A stretch of 64,000 nucleotides of DNA from Aquilaria yunnanensis. Its lineage: Eukaryota > Streptophyta > Magnoliopsida > Malvales > Thymelaeaceae. The notes beneath the pieces are model-generated. The model was not told the origin of the DNA. It saw only the letters and a program-made list of their open reading frames with translations, and made no database searches. The position numbers and the translations under genes are program-made. Location: NCBI GenBank assembly GCA_039654915.1, contig CM077594.1:89232893-89296892 (forward strand), in the 5' to 3' direction. Numbering within the stretch: the first letter of the stretch is position 1; every line of letters begins with the position of its first letter. Positions 12,701-25,626 of this stretch are shown piece after piece.

Positions 12701-13330
12701 CAGACAAGCAAATGCAAGTGACAATTGCTTACAATCATTTTGGGGAGGGTCTTATCCAGAGGATGCCACGGTAATGAGATGTCATTAACATTCTCACAAA
12801 TTCATGCTTTCGTTATGTTCCACTTTTAATCTGAAAACTAGCTGGGCAATGAATGATACAGGTGTAGGCATGGCTACTTCCATGTTGTGAACAATGACTA
12901 TACCCACTGGGAAATGTACGCTATTGGTGGAAGTGCAGAACCCACCATCAACAGCCAGGGAAACAGATATAATGCTCCAACCAACCCTTTTGCTAAGGAG
13001 GTACCAAATCGTTTCGTTTGCATTTTCTGACATCTTATGCTTCTTTATTTCTAGACCAAGTTCTGAAGGCTGAATCTTCTGAGAACCAATGACCGATTGG
13101 TTTGATAGGTGACAAAGAGGGTGGATACAGCTGAGAATATGTGGAAAGGCTGGAACTGGAGATCAGAAGGAGACCTTCTGCTTAATGGTGCATACTTCAA
13201 ACCATCCGGAGCCGGGGCAGCAGGCAGCTATGCGAGGGCCTCCAGCTTGGCAGCCAAGTCTTCGACCCTTGTGGGAGCCATGACTGCCAATGCAGGAGCC
13301 CTCGGATGCAGCAGAGGCCGGACGTGCTAG
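9752..13330 (+). CDS. Pectate lyase (polysaccharide lyase family 1)
   Basis: Secreted or wall-anchored enzyme that cleaves de-esterified homogalacturonan by Ca2+-dependent beta-elimination. Exons built from GT/AG sites and phase: 9752-9852, 10442-10498, 11094-11189, 11937-12579, 12667-12770, 12862-13000, 13109-13330. These join in frame to 453 aa. A hydrophobic signal segment lies at residues 8-24. [12 protein letters not shown] (about 70-81) and [10 protein letters not shown] (about 88-97) are the usual plant N-terminal region. The core shows [16 protein letters not shown], the Ca-site region [20 protein letters not shown] and the catalytic-Arg block [20 protein letters not shown] (about 328-347). 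The length fits the plant family. No disruption is seen. Intron 3 carries a 185 bp tandem duplication ending 36 bp before the acceptor. The nearest gene, ITPA, is convergent. The exact PLL subfamily is not assigned. Confidence 0.93.
11531..11900. repeat. Perfect 185 bp tandem duplication in pectate lyase intron 3
   Basis: 11531-11715 is repeated directly as 11716-11900, with no difference found by eye. The second copy ends 36 bp before the first base of exon 4 (11937). It does not alter exon sequence but lengthens the intron next to the branch-point region. The absence of mismatches suggests a recent event. Confidence 0.9.
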
Positions 13331-15887
13331 TATCTGCCTTCACCAAGCTTCTACAGTCAATATACAGACATTTTTACTTGCTGCATAGATTTTTTTTCTA
13401 CTCGCAATTGTTATCGAGTCGATCAAATATATTGACTAGTGTGAATTATTACACAACGTCAGTATCTTATCCCACCCACTTCTCAGTTTGTGAGTCTGTC
13501 ACCGAGTCAACCTCGGCCTGCTCCACCTCCACCATACCTGAAGTCATTATTGGAGCAGGCGCGGAAGTGTTGGTCTTTACTTGTTTTTTCCCTTGAAATT
13601 CTGGGGTGCTATGTCTGTCCACCCCCTGCTGTGAACTGAAGTCCTAACCACAGTTTCAAGTCCATTCTCTTTATTCTTCTTTTCTAAAATCATCTCTACT
13701 GAGACCAAAAAAAAAAAAACAAAAGAAGAAGAAGCGTTTGTATTAATTATTTTAGACGATGCAAAAGCAATACAATTAGTATATCTTCTTTCGAACCTTT
13801 GAATTTTCTCTTGCTTTTCCCCGTCAATATCAGAATAATGGAGAATCAGGCTCTACATGTTACCTAACCCCCTGGGCCTGACTGCTTTACATGTGCAGAC
13901 CAACAACACGTTCCCACACCACATGCGATAGGAAGCCATATCCAATCCTGATGGTGATGGCTTTCTGGCTCTGTGGTCTTACTCTTTCACAGAATGACAT
14001 TGATCTGAGGAAGGAAATATGCTAACAACTTCCTTTTACCTGATATCTTTTCATACAAATCTAGCTAATTAATGCCTAGCGAAAGGTCTGTGTCCAATGG
14101 TTAAAAAGAAAAAACCGAAACGTCAGTGTCCAAGTGCAAAAACACCCACCAATTTTATTTTCTTGCTTTAGGATTCATAGTTCAGGAGGCAAGAATTAAC
14201 GCCATGTTTGGTTCACCGGCTACAGATCTGTGGAACTTGCTTCAAATTTCACTTTCGCATTTAGTGTGGAAGTGAACTCTGGCAGAATTGTCCCCTGCTG
14301 CTGTCTTTTCCTATCCTACCACCCTAAAATTGTTTAAAAAATGAACTTGCATGTGACTCGATATGAATCACGTACATAAGATAAGCGTTAGAGCCTTTAG
14401 TGGACTGGGGCTGGTGGGCGTTCAAACCCGTGGAATTAAATGTTGACGAAGGCCACCGAAGAAACTGGGTTGGATGTGAAGCAAGGGGAAGTCGAACTGA
14501 CTCAGCTTTGAACCCTAATTCATTTTCACGTGGAGGATGACGGCCGCAGGGTGCCTTCTTCATATGGCATTTTTGGGCCCATTTGGCATGTGACTGTCAC
14601 TTTTAAGAGTCCCAAAGCCGTGGCAATAAAGAGAACTGAACAGGGGTTCCACAAACAGTTGGGTGTACCGAGCTTAGGCCACTGCTTGATGGAGACATGC
14701 ACCAACAACCGGAGACACCTATTTACTTCAAAACGGTGATTCCGGCCTGCGAGTACAAATTTTTCACCTCCCATAATGTATACCACAAGTATTCACTCAC
14801 GCTGTTCCACTTCCACACAATCTGCCCAGTGATTCTGTGCCTGTTAAACTAAAGGTTTAAAGTGCAGTGCCCCGCCCAGCGGCACGAATAACCAATTCCA
14901 CAACTAGGTCGTCTAGACCAGGCATAAACCGTAAAGGGTTAGTTCACCACTTCATTTGGTGAAGCTACTTACCCTCTTTCCCAAGTCCATTCCCATGGAA
15001 GATATACAAAGGCGCAGACAGGAGGTTAAAGCAAGTGACTGAACCTTGATCATTCTGTTAAACCACAAGTGTTTTTCTGAAACTTAATATGGAGGCAGAA
15101 ATAAAAAAACACTGCAGAAGAGAGTCCAGCAAAACAGATTAAATTTGTCGAGTAAGAAATAACTTTTGCTCGTATGGCAAGCCAAATGTCTATCCTCCAG
15201 CTGAAGTTCTGTCAGTTTTCTGAAGTGAATTTTAACGGTACTTAACTTCACAGGTGTTCTACTGTAATGGGTAACATACACGGTACACCATGTGACCTGT
15301 ACAACTCGCTGTAGTTATAAAGATTAGGAAGAGGTGAGCTGTGGGGAGCAGAAACTCACAGTTATGCTACTTGTGCTTGGGAGTGCAGTTTCTTGTGATG
15401 TATGCAGAAAATAGAGGCAGCAGTCTATTTTGCAAAAAGAAACATAAGTTCCTTGTCCTTTGAGATCAGAAAGTTCTCTCCAAAAAATCGTTGAGATCAT
15501 ACATTTCTCTCTTGACAAGCCATAACTTGCCTTAATCACAATAGGTATAAAGGAAGAAAAACTTCAAAACAAAATCTTGCTGGACAGCAACGAGATTTTC
15601 AAGCAGTGAGCCAGCACAAAACATAATCCATCTCACTGAGCTGTAACGCCATAACTCATTTGAATAACAATTGTGATACATAACACTCTATGGTTTTCCT
15701 AGGGATAAGGCTAGATTTATATAAATACTGAGAATCACAGGAACAACCAATGGCAGTTAATTTCCCACAGCCTCCGTTTAGCCAAAATTCTTACTTTACT
15801 TGCGTTCAGCTTTCCCAGGACTAAAGCATACTACCACCAGGTATGCAGCTTAGATACAAAAATAGGAGTGAACCTCTATTGCTTTTT
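13331..15887. other. 3' flanks of two convergent genes, no further gene
   Basis: The first few hundred bases are the likely 3' UTR of the pectate lyase (T-rich, with an A-run near 13707-13720), and the last part is the 3' UTR of ITPA. The sequence between is of moderate GC content. Open frames there are short and unlike any family I know. Confidence 0.5.
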
Positions 15888-17834
15888 TCATGCAGATGTG
15901 TGGGTCTTAAAAGTGTATCCAGCCTCAGCAAAGTGAGATCTAACTAAGGCGAGAGCCTTGTAACGATGAGAGATTTTGTTCTTTTCTTCCTTAGGCATCT
16001 CAGCATAACTAGAATAAAACAAAACATCAGTACGCACAAAAGGCCAGAATATCTTCTAGCAGCAGGAGTGATTCTAATATCAGAAGAGAAGACAGAACAC
16101 AACGACCAACTTTAACAGACCAAATGAAAGGAGCTTACGTTTGGGCATATCCATCAGGCTGGAAAATTGGATCCCATCCAAAGTCATTCGGTCCCCTTGC
16201 AGGAACTATCTTTCCCTAGCGTATCAACCAAATAAAAAATCATGGAAACTTGTTCTATTGTCTCACAAAAACTTTAATCTCTAAATAACTTAATCCATAG
16301 TCATGAAATTATGAACCTGAGTTTTTCCAAGAAATGTTAGAGGCTCTGCATCAGGCCCAAGTGCAAATGAAAATGCACATAAAGCATAAGCTGATTTATC
16401 TTCATAAGCCATCAGTAGATTATTCAAACCTACAATTGGAGACATATTAGAAGAGAGTGGAAGAGGCAGATGATACTTTTGGGGAAAAAGAGGTACAAAT
16501 AGGAGATAAAAAGACAACCTTCGTGACCAATCTTCTGCAGAAACCACTTTCTGGACACCAAAGTAAGCAATGAGTATAAGCATAGAGGCAGCAGAAACTT
16601 TCAAATTGTAAAGAAGAAACTTGAGTAGTTTACAAATCATAGTAAACGTAGCAACCTCTTGAGGATTGATTACAGGACACCATCAACCCCAATGCCTTCT
16701 CAAAACACAGACAGAATAGGAACAGGACAAGAAAAAATGAAATGATCCAAGAAGGATAACAAAAACAGTGAAGGTTTTCTGACCAAAGGACCAACAATGC
16801 AATGACATATGAATTGTGTGACTCAGTACTCCAACAGATAATGGTCTTTGAAAATGGACCATGATCCTTATGTTCAAGGAATATGGTATCATGAGCACTC
16901 ACAATAAACAACTTTCAATAGTTTAAGACTAAGTCTCTCGGTTCATCAAAATCCAGATCAAATCAGCGGAACTAAACACTCAAGAATCCTTTGTATCTCA
17001 AACTGCAAGGATCACCAACCAGGTGCCGTTCATTACAATTTTCAGTGATCAAAACGTACCATAAAGTCCAAGAGCAAACGGATAAACAGGGCCCCATACT
17101 ATGCAACATCAGATCATGAAGGGGAAGTGAAAGGCACAGTCGTTCGCTTCATTCACTAGAAAACCATTAATCCATAAAATTCGAATGGAGCTACCTTGTC
17201 AGCCAGGAACATTTCCAGCCAACCCGACTAGACACAAGGACCTCATCTGACAACGGAGTAAAGATCGAAAAGGCAACTTACATGTACGGCCCTGCAAAAA
17301 AAAAAGTGCAAGCATATCAGATCAGCCAACAAAGAATTTGTCGAAAAAAGAGGCAAGAAGTGATGTCCAAATACCTGGAAGACCTTTAAGAGCATCGAAG
17401 CACAGGCATGTGTCTTCCACCAGCACAGGTCCATTCACCTTCCAATTAAACATTCTATCAGAATACTTATACCGAAACTAAGAAAACCATATCAGCCAAA
17501 ACAAAGATTTCAAGTGCGTGAAGGAACCTGGAGAGCCGCCATGCGAGCCTTCTCTTTGGAGATTTCTTCGGGCTCGCCTTGCAATTCAGGCACTGCGTTG
17601 CGCATTGGGTCACAATAATGATTCTTCTACATCATAGAACGAAGGCAAAAAGAAAAGCCTACCCTGCAGAAAGGGTTTCGAAAGAGGGAAGGGTCGAAGC
17701 TTACGGTCTAGCTTGAGGGACTGAAAGGGAATGGAGTTCCCCAGTATGGCTTTCACTTCCTCCAGCTTCTTAGCATTTCCGGTCACGAACGTCACCGGCT
17801 TCGCCACTACCACAGGTCTCGCCGCGGCTGCCAT
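15888..17834 (-). CDS. ITPA: Inosine triphosphate pyrophosphatase (ITPA/HAM1 family)
   Basis: Housekeeping enzyme that hydrolyses ITP, dITP and XTP to the monophosphate plus pyrophosphate, keeping deaminated purines out of DNA and RNA. Minus-strand exons: 17834-17705, 17592-17528, 17438-17375, 17291-17282, 16550-16519, 16429-16317, 16215-16139, 16008-15888. They join in phase to 203 aa, about the family length. The signature [12 protein letters not shown] is at residues 16-27. Further family blocks are [40 protein letters not shown] and KNKISHRY near the C-terminus. Exon 4 is only 10 nt (GGCCGTACAT) and is needed to restore GLPGPYIKW. The ATG at 17834 is chosen because family homology starts right after it. 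No targeting peptide is obvious. The gene looks intact. Confidence 0.92.
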
Positions 17835-18500
17835 TGTGCTTCCTAGTTTTTCCGTCCCCACCGGCGCGTGTAAAAAGGAGACTGGAGCGAACATTAACAA
17901 CTTCGCAGTAACAGCACTAACGAATTCATCGTATTAGTGCAAATAGGAGGTATTTGGGCTTTGCAAAAGCCCAATGGCATCACTTATGTTGGGATATTTT
18001 TCTTGTAACAAAGAGGAGATTCATTTTGCATGGCCCATGAGAGAGCATTTGAACTCCGGTTGCTAATACAATATGACTATTAAATAGTAGCTGTTAGTAT
18101 TAGAAGTTTGGAAGTAAGATCTTAAATATTAATAAATTAATCAAAATTCTTACACTAATTGTGAAAACTGTTGCCCAACGAAGTCAAGGTATGATGATTT
18201 CAAAGCGATGTTTATCCAGTTACACTATTGGGTTGTAACCTTTGGACCCCAAATTTTGAAAGGAATATCAAAACCCAAATTCAAGAAGATATCCATTCCA
18301 CTTCCATAGAAGAACAATATGAGGCCCATGATCTCATGGTTTGCTGGCCTGTTGGTATAGTTGATGGGCCAAAATTGCCACAAAGAGGATCAGAAATTGC
18401 TTCGACATTTATTATAGTGGCAAGTTACAAAGAAAACCTTGAGGTTCGGCTTAAAATACATTTCAAACCTTTTCTTCAAAAGTGTAAAATTTACCCCTAA
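17835..18500. other. Upstream region of ITPA, no gene assigned
   Basis: Presumed promoter side of ITPA. No clear TATA box was found. A + strand open frame at 18228-18500 (90 codons) has no recognisable domain and is not called. Confidence 0.4.
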
Positions 18501-20850
18501 ATGTGAGCATTTTAATTTAAATTATCCAGTACATGTCTCCTAAGATATTTAAATTATCTAAAAATTGTGATGAATAGTGAACTGTTTAAATTATCAATCT
18601 TTTTCTATATTTAAATATAAAACGGGATTTCCTCCCTAATTTGGGGGATAAAGTTTCAATTTTGAAAATAAAAATAGACAATTTGTATTTTCGCTCAAAT
18701 CTTAGGGGACTTTCTTTGTTAATTACCAATGAATAGAGAATTATTCTAATACTAGATTAGAATAATGACATATTTAAAAGAACGTGTTTGGCTTGTTCGG
18801 CCAGTGTTTAAAGAACAAATTGTCACATTTTACTGTAGGTTGGGTCAGACTCGGACGCATGGTTTAGACATGACTAATTTGTTGACCTGTTAAGCCCCTC
18901 AAGTTGCTAAGAATTTTGCTTCAGATCATGTGTGCTAATGTATGGATATAATGCACATATGTCTAATTAGACATAGTATTAATTTTACAATTATACCTCT
19001 TACCCTAGTTTTCATTTTATTCCAAGACACTCTTGTGCACCCCCTCCCCCATCATCCAACTTCAACGAGTTCGCCGTTGCAGATCTTTTGCCGGACTCAT
19101 CCAGGGCTCCTTTTGTAGTTGTTGTTCTCGAAGGCGCAAAGGCGAGGCTAGAATGGCGACTGGAGCAAGACAAAGCTAGGAGCGGTGATCGAAGGAAGCA
19201 AACCCGAGCGATGTGAGTAAGACGAAGCCAGGAACGGTGACCAAAGGAGGCTGAGATCCAAGCAGGGATCTAAGCAAATGACTGAGAATCGGCTGAGTTC
19301 CAAGATGAGATTTAAGCAAATGGTTGAGAATTGGCTAAGATCCAAGTGGAGATCGGTGATAAGAATCAATGATTCAAACGAACGATCGACGATGGCCTTG
19401 TTTTCAGGGGAGTTAACAAAGGTGCCGTTGTGGTTGTCGCATCAGCCATATCGACGACATCCGAGGTGGCAGAGGAACAGTTAGAGAGCATTTGGAGGAT
19501 TTCACAGCAGCAGAGGTGGACGACGGGGGTGGTGGTAGGTTCCGATCAAGGCTTCTAGCGATGACGAGTCTTGGAATTTGGATTGATCAGATAGAGACAA
19601 CAATTGCTTTTTTTTCATAAAAATAAAATAAAATTTATTTATTAGTTATTGTTAAGACACTTTGTATTTTTCTTTATACATTTTTAGATATTTATTTAGA
19701 CATTTCTCTATTAATTAATTTATACACATTTTTTGTATGTATATTATTTCAGACACTTTAACATTTTTGTTTAAACATTATTACATATTTATTTAGGCAT
19801 TTTTTAACTTGAAAATAACAAATCTCTTACATGTTGTTGTAGTCATTTTTATATATAGCATCAAACACTTTTATATATTTATACAAATATTTTTATTTAT
19901 TACTTCAGACACTTTTACTTTTAAGATTATAAAATTATTTACATGCTCCTTTAGACACTTTTACCTATTATTATAGACACTTTAACATATTTATTCAAAC
20001 ACTTTTACATATTATTTTGGAAAAAAACAAATAGTTTTTATATTATGTGAAGAAAAGAAATTACATGCATATTATTTCAAACGTTTATACATACTTATTC
20101 AAACACTTTTGTTAAATTTTTTAGACAGTTTGCATCTTTGCCTATGACATTTATGAAGATAGTTTCTATATACGATTTAGTTGATGATGAGAGAGAAGTG
20201 GCACTGTGACAGCCTGGAAGTGAAAATGGAATCATCTGTGAGATCTGAAGGCGCACAATGACTGCAAGATCTGAAGGAGCACATCCATGCTTTAATTTGG
20301 AGGCATGTAAAAATGGAAAATCCGAAGGCAATGACTATTCGACATTGGCTATAGTAGCGGTGACAGTGACAGTAGCGGCAACAACAAGAATGAGATATGT
20401 AGAAAGCAAATAATTTACATATTATTCCGGACATTTATATATACTTGCTCAGTCATTTTTTTGAATTTCTTTAGAAACTTTGCACTTTTGGTGTTGACAT
20501 TTATGCAGATGCAAGTAATGATGGAAGATTTGGTTGTGGCAGTAGCAGCAGCGACGGCAATGGCGACAATCTCAGCGGTGGTGGGAATGAGGTAGGATTT
20601 TTAAAGAGAGAGTTTTGGTAAAGAACAATTTTTTTTCAATTTTTTTTTATAGATATGAATTATATATAGAAAGTTAAGGGTGAATTAGCATGTTTAATCA
20701 CACATAGTTACATAGTGTGATAATTATGTGGGCTAGACCATCACCTTAATTTTAGTAATTTTAAGGACATTTATGGGCACATATTTAACCCGACCCGATA
20801 ACAAAATCTCAATAACATTACAATATCAAAAGCAAATTAATTGCTGGCCG
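18501..20850. repeat. AT-rich repeat region with GC-rich core (probable DNA transposon)
   Basis: A GC-richer block at about 19040-19560 (many 'gaagccaggaacggtgacc'-like phrases) is followed at about 19650-20110 and 20410-20500 by a degenerate short repeat built on 'agacacttttacatatttattc'. The flanks (about 18920-19020 and 20650-20760) show weak inverted similarity. The layout resembles non-autonomous DNA elements with an internal GC block, but ends and target duplication could not be fixed. Confidence 0.3.
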
Positions 20851-22086
20851 TCTGATCAAGAGAGTTGGCGCCCATGGTATGATTTTTGGGGCCATGTCAC
20901 TAAGATGTGCGGTGTCACGGTGGTGCGGGTATAAGGTTTGGGCTCCGTGGGATAGCGACAAAAACAAAACGTGGATAGATTCCGGAAGGTTGGTTGGAGT
21001 CCCAAGGCGAGGCCACGACCCTTGATTTAGGGGGCCATTTTTGTAGCAGCGCCGTCTAGCTTTATTTTATTGGCTCTTCTTTATGTTATAGTTATACTCC
21101 ACTAGTATATAAAATATACTTTTCCTAATAGGCTCCATATTGGTTCCCTTCCGCTAACATCAGCCCAGCCTATCCCATATTTGAATAAAAGGTACTTAAA
21201 TTATGTATAAAAGTCCTACTGAATTTCATATGAGCCAAAGTGTGACATATAAAATTTTATAGCATTTTTATAATGAATTTTATTATATGCGATCTAATCA
21301 GTTTGATTATTGTAGGTCTAGACCAGGTATGTGGGGCACTAAAAGTTACCAACACACAACACCAACTGTGGTCATTTGCGTGGCAGAGAATTAAAAAATA
21401 AATATCGAATAGTACTTGTTAATCTATAAGGGTTTGGTTTAATTAGTGAGACCAAATTGAGATCCCCTTTTCTCACGTGATGCAGCCTCAAAATCAGGGA
21501 ATGTGCTCCTCTTGTCCAAAGAGCTTTGCTTCCCCACCTTCTCCATTTCTTCCTCCCAAAGTCCAGATCTTTGATTCCCTTTAAGTACTTATTTAATACT
21601 ACAATTAGCTTGAATCAGGGTTTCTGTCCTCTGCTTGTAGCTGGGTAGGTATGTATTTTGCTTTTTCTTTTTTCCTTCTTTTGATGATGATGATTAGGAT
21701 TGCAAGATTGACCCAGCTATTGTTTGAGGCTATTGGAGTTGGCCACATGATTCCTTTTCATATGATCGTATCTTGTCATCTATAATTGTTGGTGATGCCT
21801 CTCACAATATCATGTTTTAGCCCCCAACAGGCAATGCAATACTAGTTATTGTGTTGTGTTAATGTTGCCTGTCTCAGATTTGGACTTGGAAGTGCAGGTT
21901 TTCTTAATTTAATGTATCATCGGAGACCAATTTAGGGGGTTCAATTTGTTGGTGGATCAATCTGATCTGTAAGACGGATGGGGTTGATGAGTTGGTCAAA
22001 TTATGCCACTTTTTGTCGATGAGTTATACAATAATTTACTTTTTCCAATGCTGAATTTCAATTAAAAAGTTAGTGGGGATTAAGTT
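20851..22086. other. Intergenic, nothing firm
   Basis: The pyrimidine-rich stretch 21480-21700 (ctcctcttgtcc..., cttcttttgatgatgatgat) looks like a transcribed leader, but no following coding exon could be read. I found no known miRNA sequence by eye. Confidence 0.3.
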
Positions 22087-22549
22087 AAGGTAAATTACAA
22101 AAGCACCCTATAGTTTGATCTAACCTACATTTTGTCCCTCTATTTTAAAAAACCTACACTTTATTCCATACTTTCTTTATAGTGTCCAACAATAACTTCT
22201 GAAATCCTAAATTAAAATGTCTGATAATAATCATGTTCCAGTAATTTCAAGTTTTTTTATATTTTTTTTCCATAACTAATTGACCTTTAAAAAATACTAA
22301 TATGCATTTACAAGAAAAAAATACATTTAAAGAAAGGAAAAATTGATAATTTAAAATGTTTATTTACCATAAAAAAATATTAGAGAGACCGAAATTACTG
22401 GAAGATGACTATCATACAGTTTAAATTATAATTTCAAAAGTTATTATCAGGCAATACAAAACAATCGGGGGCAGAGTATATGTTTGTAAAAATAAAGGGG
22501 ACAAATTGTAAGTTAGGGTAAACCTCACAGAGGTAATTGTAACTTTCCC
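22087..22549. mobile_element. MITE with ~55 bp inverted ends, about 463 bp
   Basis: The left end (aaggtaaattacaaaagcac, continuing to acattttgtccctc at 22140) and the right end (ggggacaaattgtaagttag, continuing to gtaactttccctt at 22549) are imperfect inverted copies over about 55 bp. TTAAGTT lies at 22080-22086 and again at 22550-22556, consistent with a 7-9 bp target duplication, so a Mutator-like non-autonomous element is the best guess. Internal sequence is AT-rich and non-coding. Confidence 0.6.
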
Positions 22550-23314
22550 TTAAGTTTAATATATGAAGATGGGGTTGTTGATGAGTGGTGATCGAGCTTA
22601 AGACTGCAGCAATGACTCTTCCTCTCATTCTATGCTCTGTTAGTCAGCGCTTCTCATATTCATAGCTAACAACAACTTGGATATGTTGTGTGATTTGATA
22701 TTTTAAGCCAACGTGTAAAATACAAATAGTGAAAAAAGTGAATTGTACAATTCCTATTGGCGACAATGGTTGAATTGAACTAACTTAGTAATATTGGTAA
22801 CATAATTGAACCAAGATAGTGATGATAGTGATATAATTGGACTAGATTTGGGGTAAAAACTTGAAATTAGTTGTTTTTTTTCCAGTATTTTTACTTATAA
22901 TGTAAAATGGATTGACGCTCATTAAATTGGTCAAAGTTTCTTTGTTGGAACTATTAATACTTGAGATAAAGTCATGTTAGGCCTTTTTTACTCTTCCTTC
23001 TACTTGGCTATTCCTCGTCTTCTTCTTCTTCTTTTTCTTTTCTCAGAAGATTACAAAGGAGGACATAGGAGATAATCCAGCTTACTAATACCTTATGGAC
23101 CTATAACCCCATACTGTGGCTAAAACCAAAACCACCCAAATGTTTCAACAGAGGCCCAATTTTCCATCTATACAGGTCAACAGGTCAACATCTAAGCTGA
23201 AAAGGAAAGAGACTCCTACATGTGAAGGAAATCTCACATTTTAGTGACTTCTTAACTCATATGGATCCATTTTCAAGTTCCATAAAAAGGGACCCAATGG
23301 CACTTCATAGGTTT
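22550..23314. other. Intergenic, nothing recognised
   Basis: AT-rich, with a CTT microsatellite at about 23019-23040. No gene or element seen. Confidence 0.4.
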
Positions 23315-24877
23315 CACTACTAAAAAGATATGCATTTTCCAAAAGCCAAATTTCCAACCCTAAAATTTCAAATGTGAAAAGCCATTGGAAAAAAGATAGA
23401 CTATTTTCCAACAGCTACAAGTTAGAAATTTTGAAGACCATTGTTTCCAACGACCAAGCCATTAAAAATTTCCAATGTGTTGGGCCGTTGCAAAGTTTTC
23501 AAAGGCCTATCTATTGGAAATTTCCAACACAATAGTCGTTGGAAAATAATAATAATAATAATATGTTTATATATATATTTTTCCTTAGAAATAATAATAA
23601 TATATCTATATAATATTTATTTATACTTATATGTATTTATGTGTGTGTGTGTGTGTGTGTATGTTATGTATGTATGCATGTAAGTATGTATGTTCATATT
23701 GATATTGATATTTATATATATATTTATATTCATATTTTAGAAAATATTATATATATATATATACACACACACATTATGTTCATATATGTATAAATACACA
23801 CACACACACACACATTGGGTCAAGCTAACTTAGCCAAAACCTAACTCTAACTATATATACCCTTAACTAACCCTCTCCCTTTCATCTTCTTCTTTTTCGT
23901 TGTGCTCCTTGTCATCTCTTCACAGTTGCTTTTTCACCTCTTCTTAGTCATCCTCTTCATAGCCATCCACAACTGCCCTCCCTCCACGCTATTCGCCTCA
24001 CCTGCCCTCCCTCCATGCCCGTTCACCTGCCCTTCTTCCATGCCCGTTCACTTCACCCACCTTACTTTTCGTCGTCTTGTTGTGATCCGCTTCTCTGTTC
24101 ACTATTTGCTGCTCACCTGTTGTTTGCTGTTCTCATCGTTCTCACCCGCCGTTTGCCATTCATAGTTCCTCTCCATTCTTCATTCCTTGCCGTTCGCTAC
24201 TCCTCATCGCTGTCGACTTCTCCTCGCTATCCGTCTTGGCTCCTCGGTCCACCTCACTCTCGTGTTTGGAGATCTCGTTAAGAATTAATCAAATTTGTTT
24301 TTAACTATGATGTTGTTGTGATTTTCATAATTTATGTTTTTGAATTTTGTGAATCTGGTTTTGAATTATGACTTTTTTGTGTTTTTTGTAATTTATGTGA
24401 TTTTTGTTATTTTATGCAAATTTGTTTTTGAATTGTGTTTTTGTTGTGATTTTTTTCATTTAAATGATTTTTGTGATTTATGTGATTTTGTGATTTTGAG
24501 TTTTGTAAATACAAAATAAATTTTTAGTAAATATATTTTTGTAATAGTATAAAATATAATGTTTTTAATATAAAATATATTTTGTAAATATAAAAATATA
24601 ATTTTAGTAATATATAAAATATATTATTAAGAGTTATATTTATTTTTTATTTTTTATTTTTTAAAAAATATTTTCCAATGGCTTCAATGATTGGAAAACC
24701 ATTTAACCGTTACAAATAACTGTGTGAGATTAGGCCATTAGAAATTTTCAACAGCTGATATTCTAACAGATAATTGTTGAAAATAGCAACAGCCAACGTT
24801 TGGGCAGTTGGAAATTCTTTCCAACATGTGATTTACCAATATGAGGCCGTTGGAAATTAGCCTTTTTTTTAGTAGTG
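23315..24877. mobile_element. Non-autonomous CACTA element, ~1.56 kb
   Basis: Begins CACTACTAAAAA (23315) and ends TTTTTAGTAGTG (24877), a perfect 12 bp CACTA terminal inverted repeat. Both ends carry many subterminal copies, in both orientations, of a motif like GGCCGTTGGAAATTTCC (about 23335-23550 and 24670-24860), the usual binding sites of CACTA transposases. The middle has long GT/CA/TA microsatellites (23560-23815), a C-rich block (23880-24280) and T-rich filler; no transposase is present. The three bases outside the ends (ttt and cta) do not match, so the target duplication is lost or altered. Confidence 0.75.
23580..23815. repeat. Microsatellite cluster (TA, GT, CA)
   Basis: Runs of (GT)n near 23640-23660, (TA)n around 23750-23762 and (CA)n near 23800-23815, interspersed with 'tatgtatg' units. 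They lie inside the CACTA element and are probably length-polymorphic. Confidence 0.8.
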
Positions 24878-25494
24878 CTATTTTTTACTTTTTGCAACTT
24901 AAATCTCCATAGCTTTATCTACACTTACAATATGCTAACTTGACCATTGGAGGTTTTCCTCCCGATACATAATCCGTGGCAGTAACCTTTACCTTTAAAA
25001 AGGATAAGCTCTAAGTGGGTCCAATAAGGGTATAACTGTCTCTTAATGTAATGGTTCCCAAGCTATGGAGAATTACTATTTAATCTAATGACCCTAATCA
25101 TATAAAGAACCTCTTTTTAAGTCTATATAAAAAGTCCTCACTTTTCATTTATGAGATATGAATAATCCTCTTGAGTTCTCACACCTTAGAACCATACTTA
25201 CTTAAATGTCAGAGTATTTTTTACAAGCACTGCTGACCTTTTTCCAATGCTCACATTTCAAGGCCCAACTTGTTTATGAGCAGCTCCACAATGGGGGCAC
25301 TTGCCCTCACTGAACTATGGAAACCTAAGGTTATATATGTCGATAATGGGTAAGTATAAGTCTTTAATTATAATTTGCCCCCTCAAATTTTTTGGGCTTT
25401 TTGTAAACATACGATACTCACACAAACATATACTAAATTTGGATCCTTAACATATCATTTAGTCATTCTATAATTGACTAATATATAGGAAAGT

Positions 25495-25626
25495 AAGGAC
25501 ATCATTTATAATTCAACCATAAATATTGCATTGTTGCAGAACGAATTCATTACTTCCCACAAGGACATCATTTATAATTCAATCATAAATATTGCATTGT
25601 TGCACAACGAATTCATTACTTCCCAC
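25495..25626. repeat. 66 bp tandem duplication
   Basis: 25495-25560 (aaggacatcatttataattc... to cccac) is repeated at 25561-25626 with two visible differences. Non-coding. Confidence 0.85.

Noticed and set aside
21480..21900. miRNA precursor
   Set aside because: Leader-like pyrimidine-rich sequence, but I found no match by eye to conserved plant miRNAs and no clear long stem.
23902..24281. Proline/serine-rich protein in the C-rich block
   Set aside because: Two overlapping frames are both open, a sign of composition bias, and there is no start context, intron or family match.
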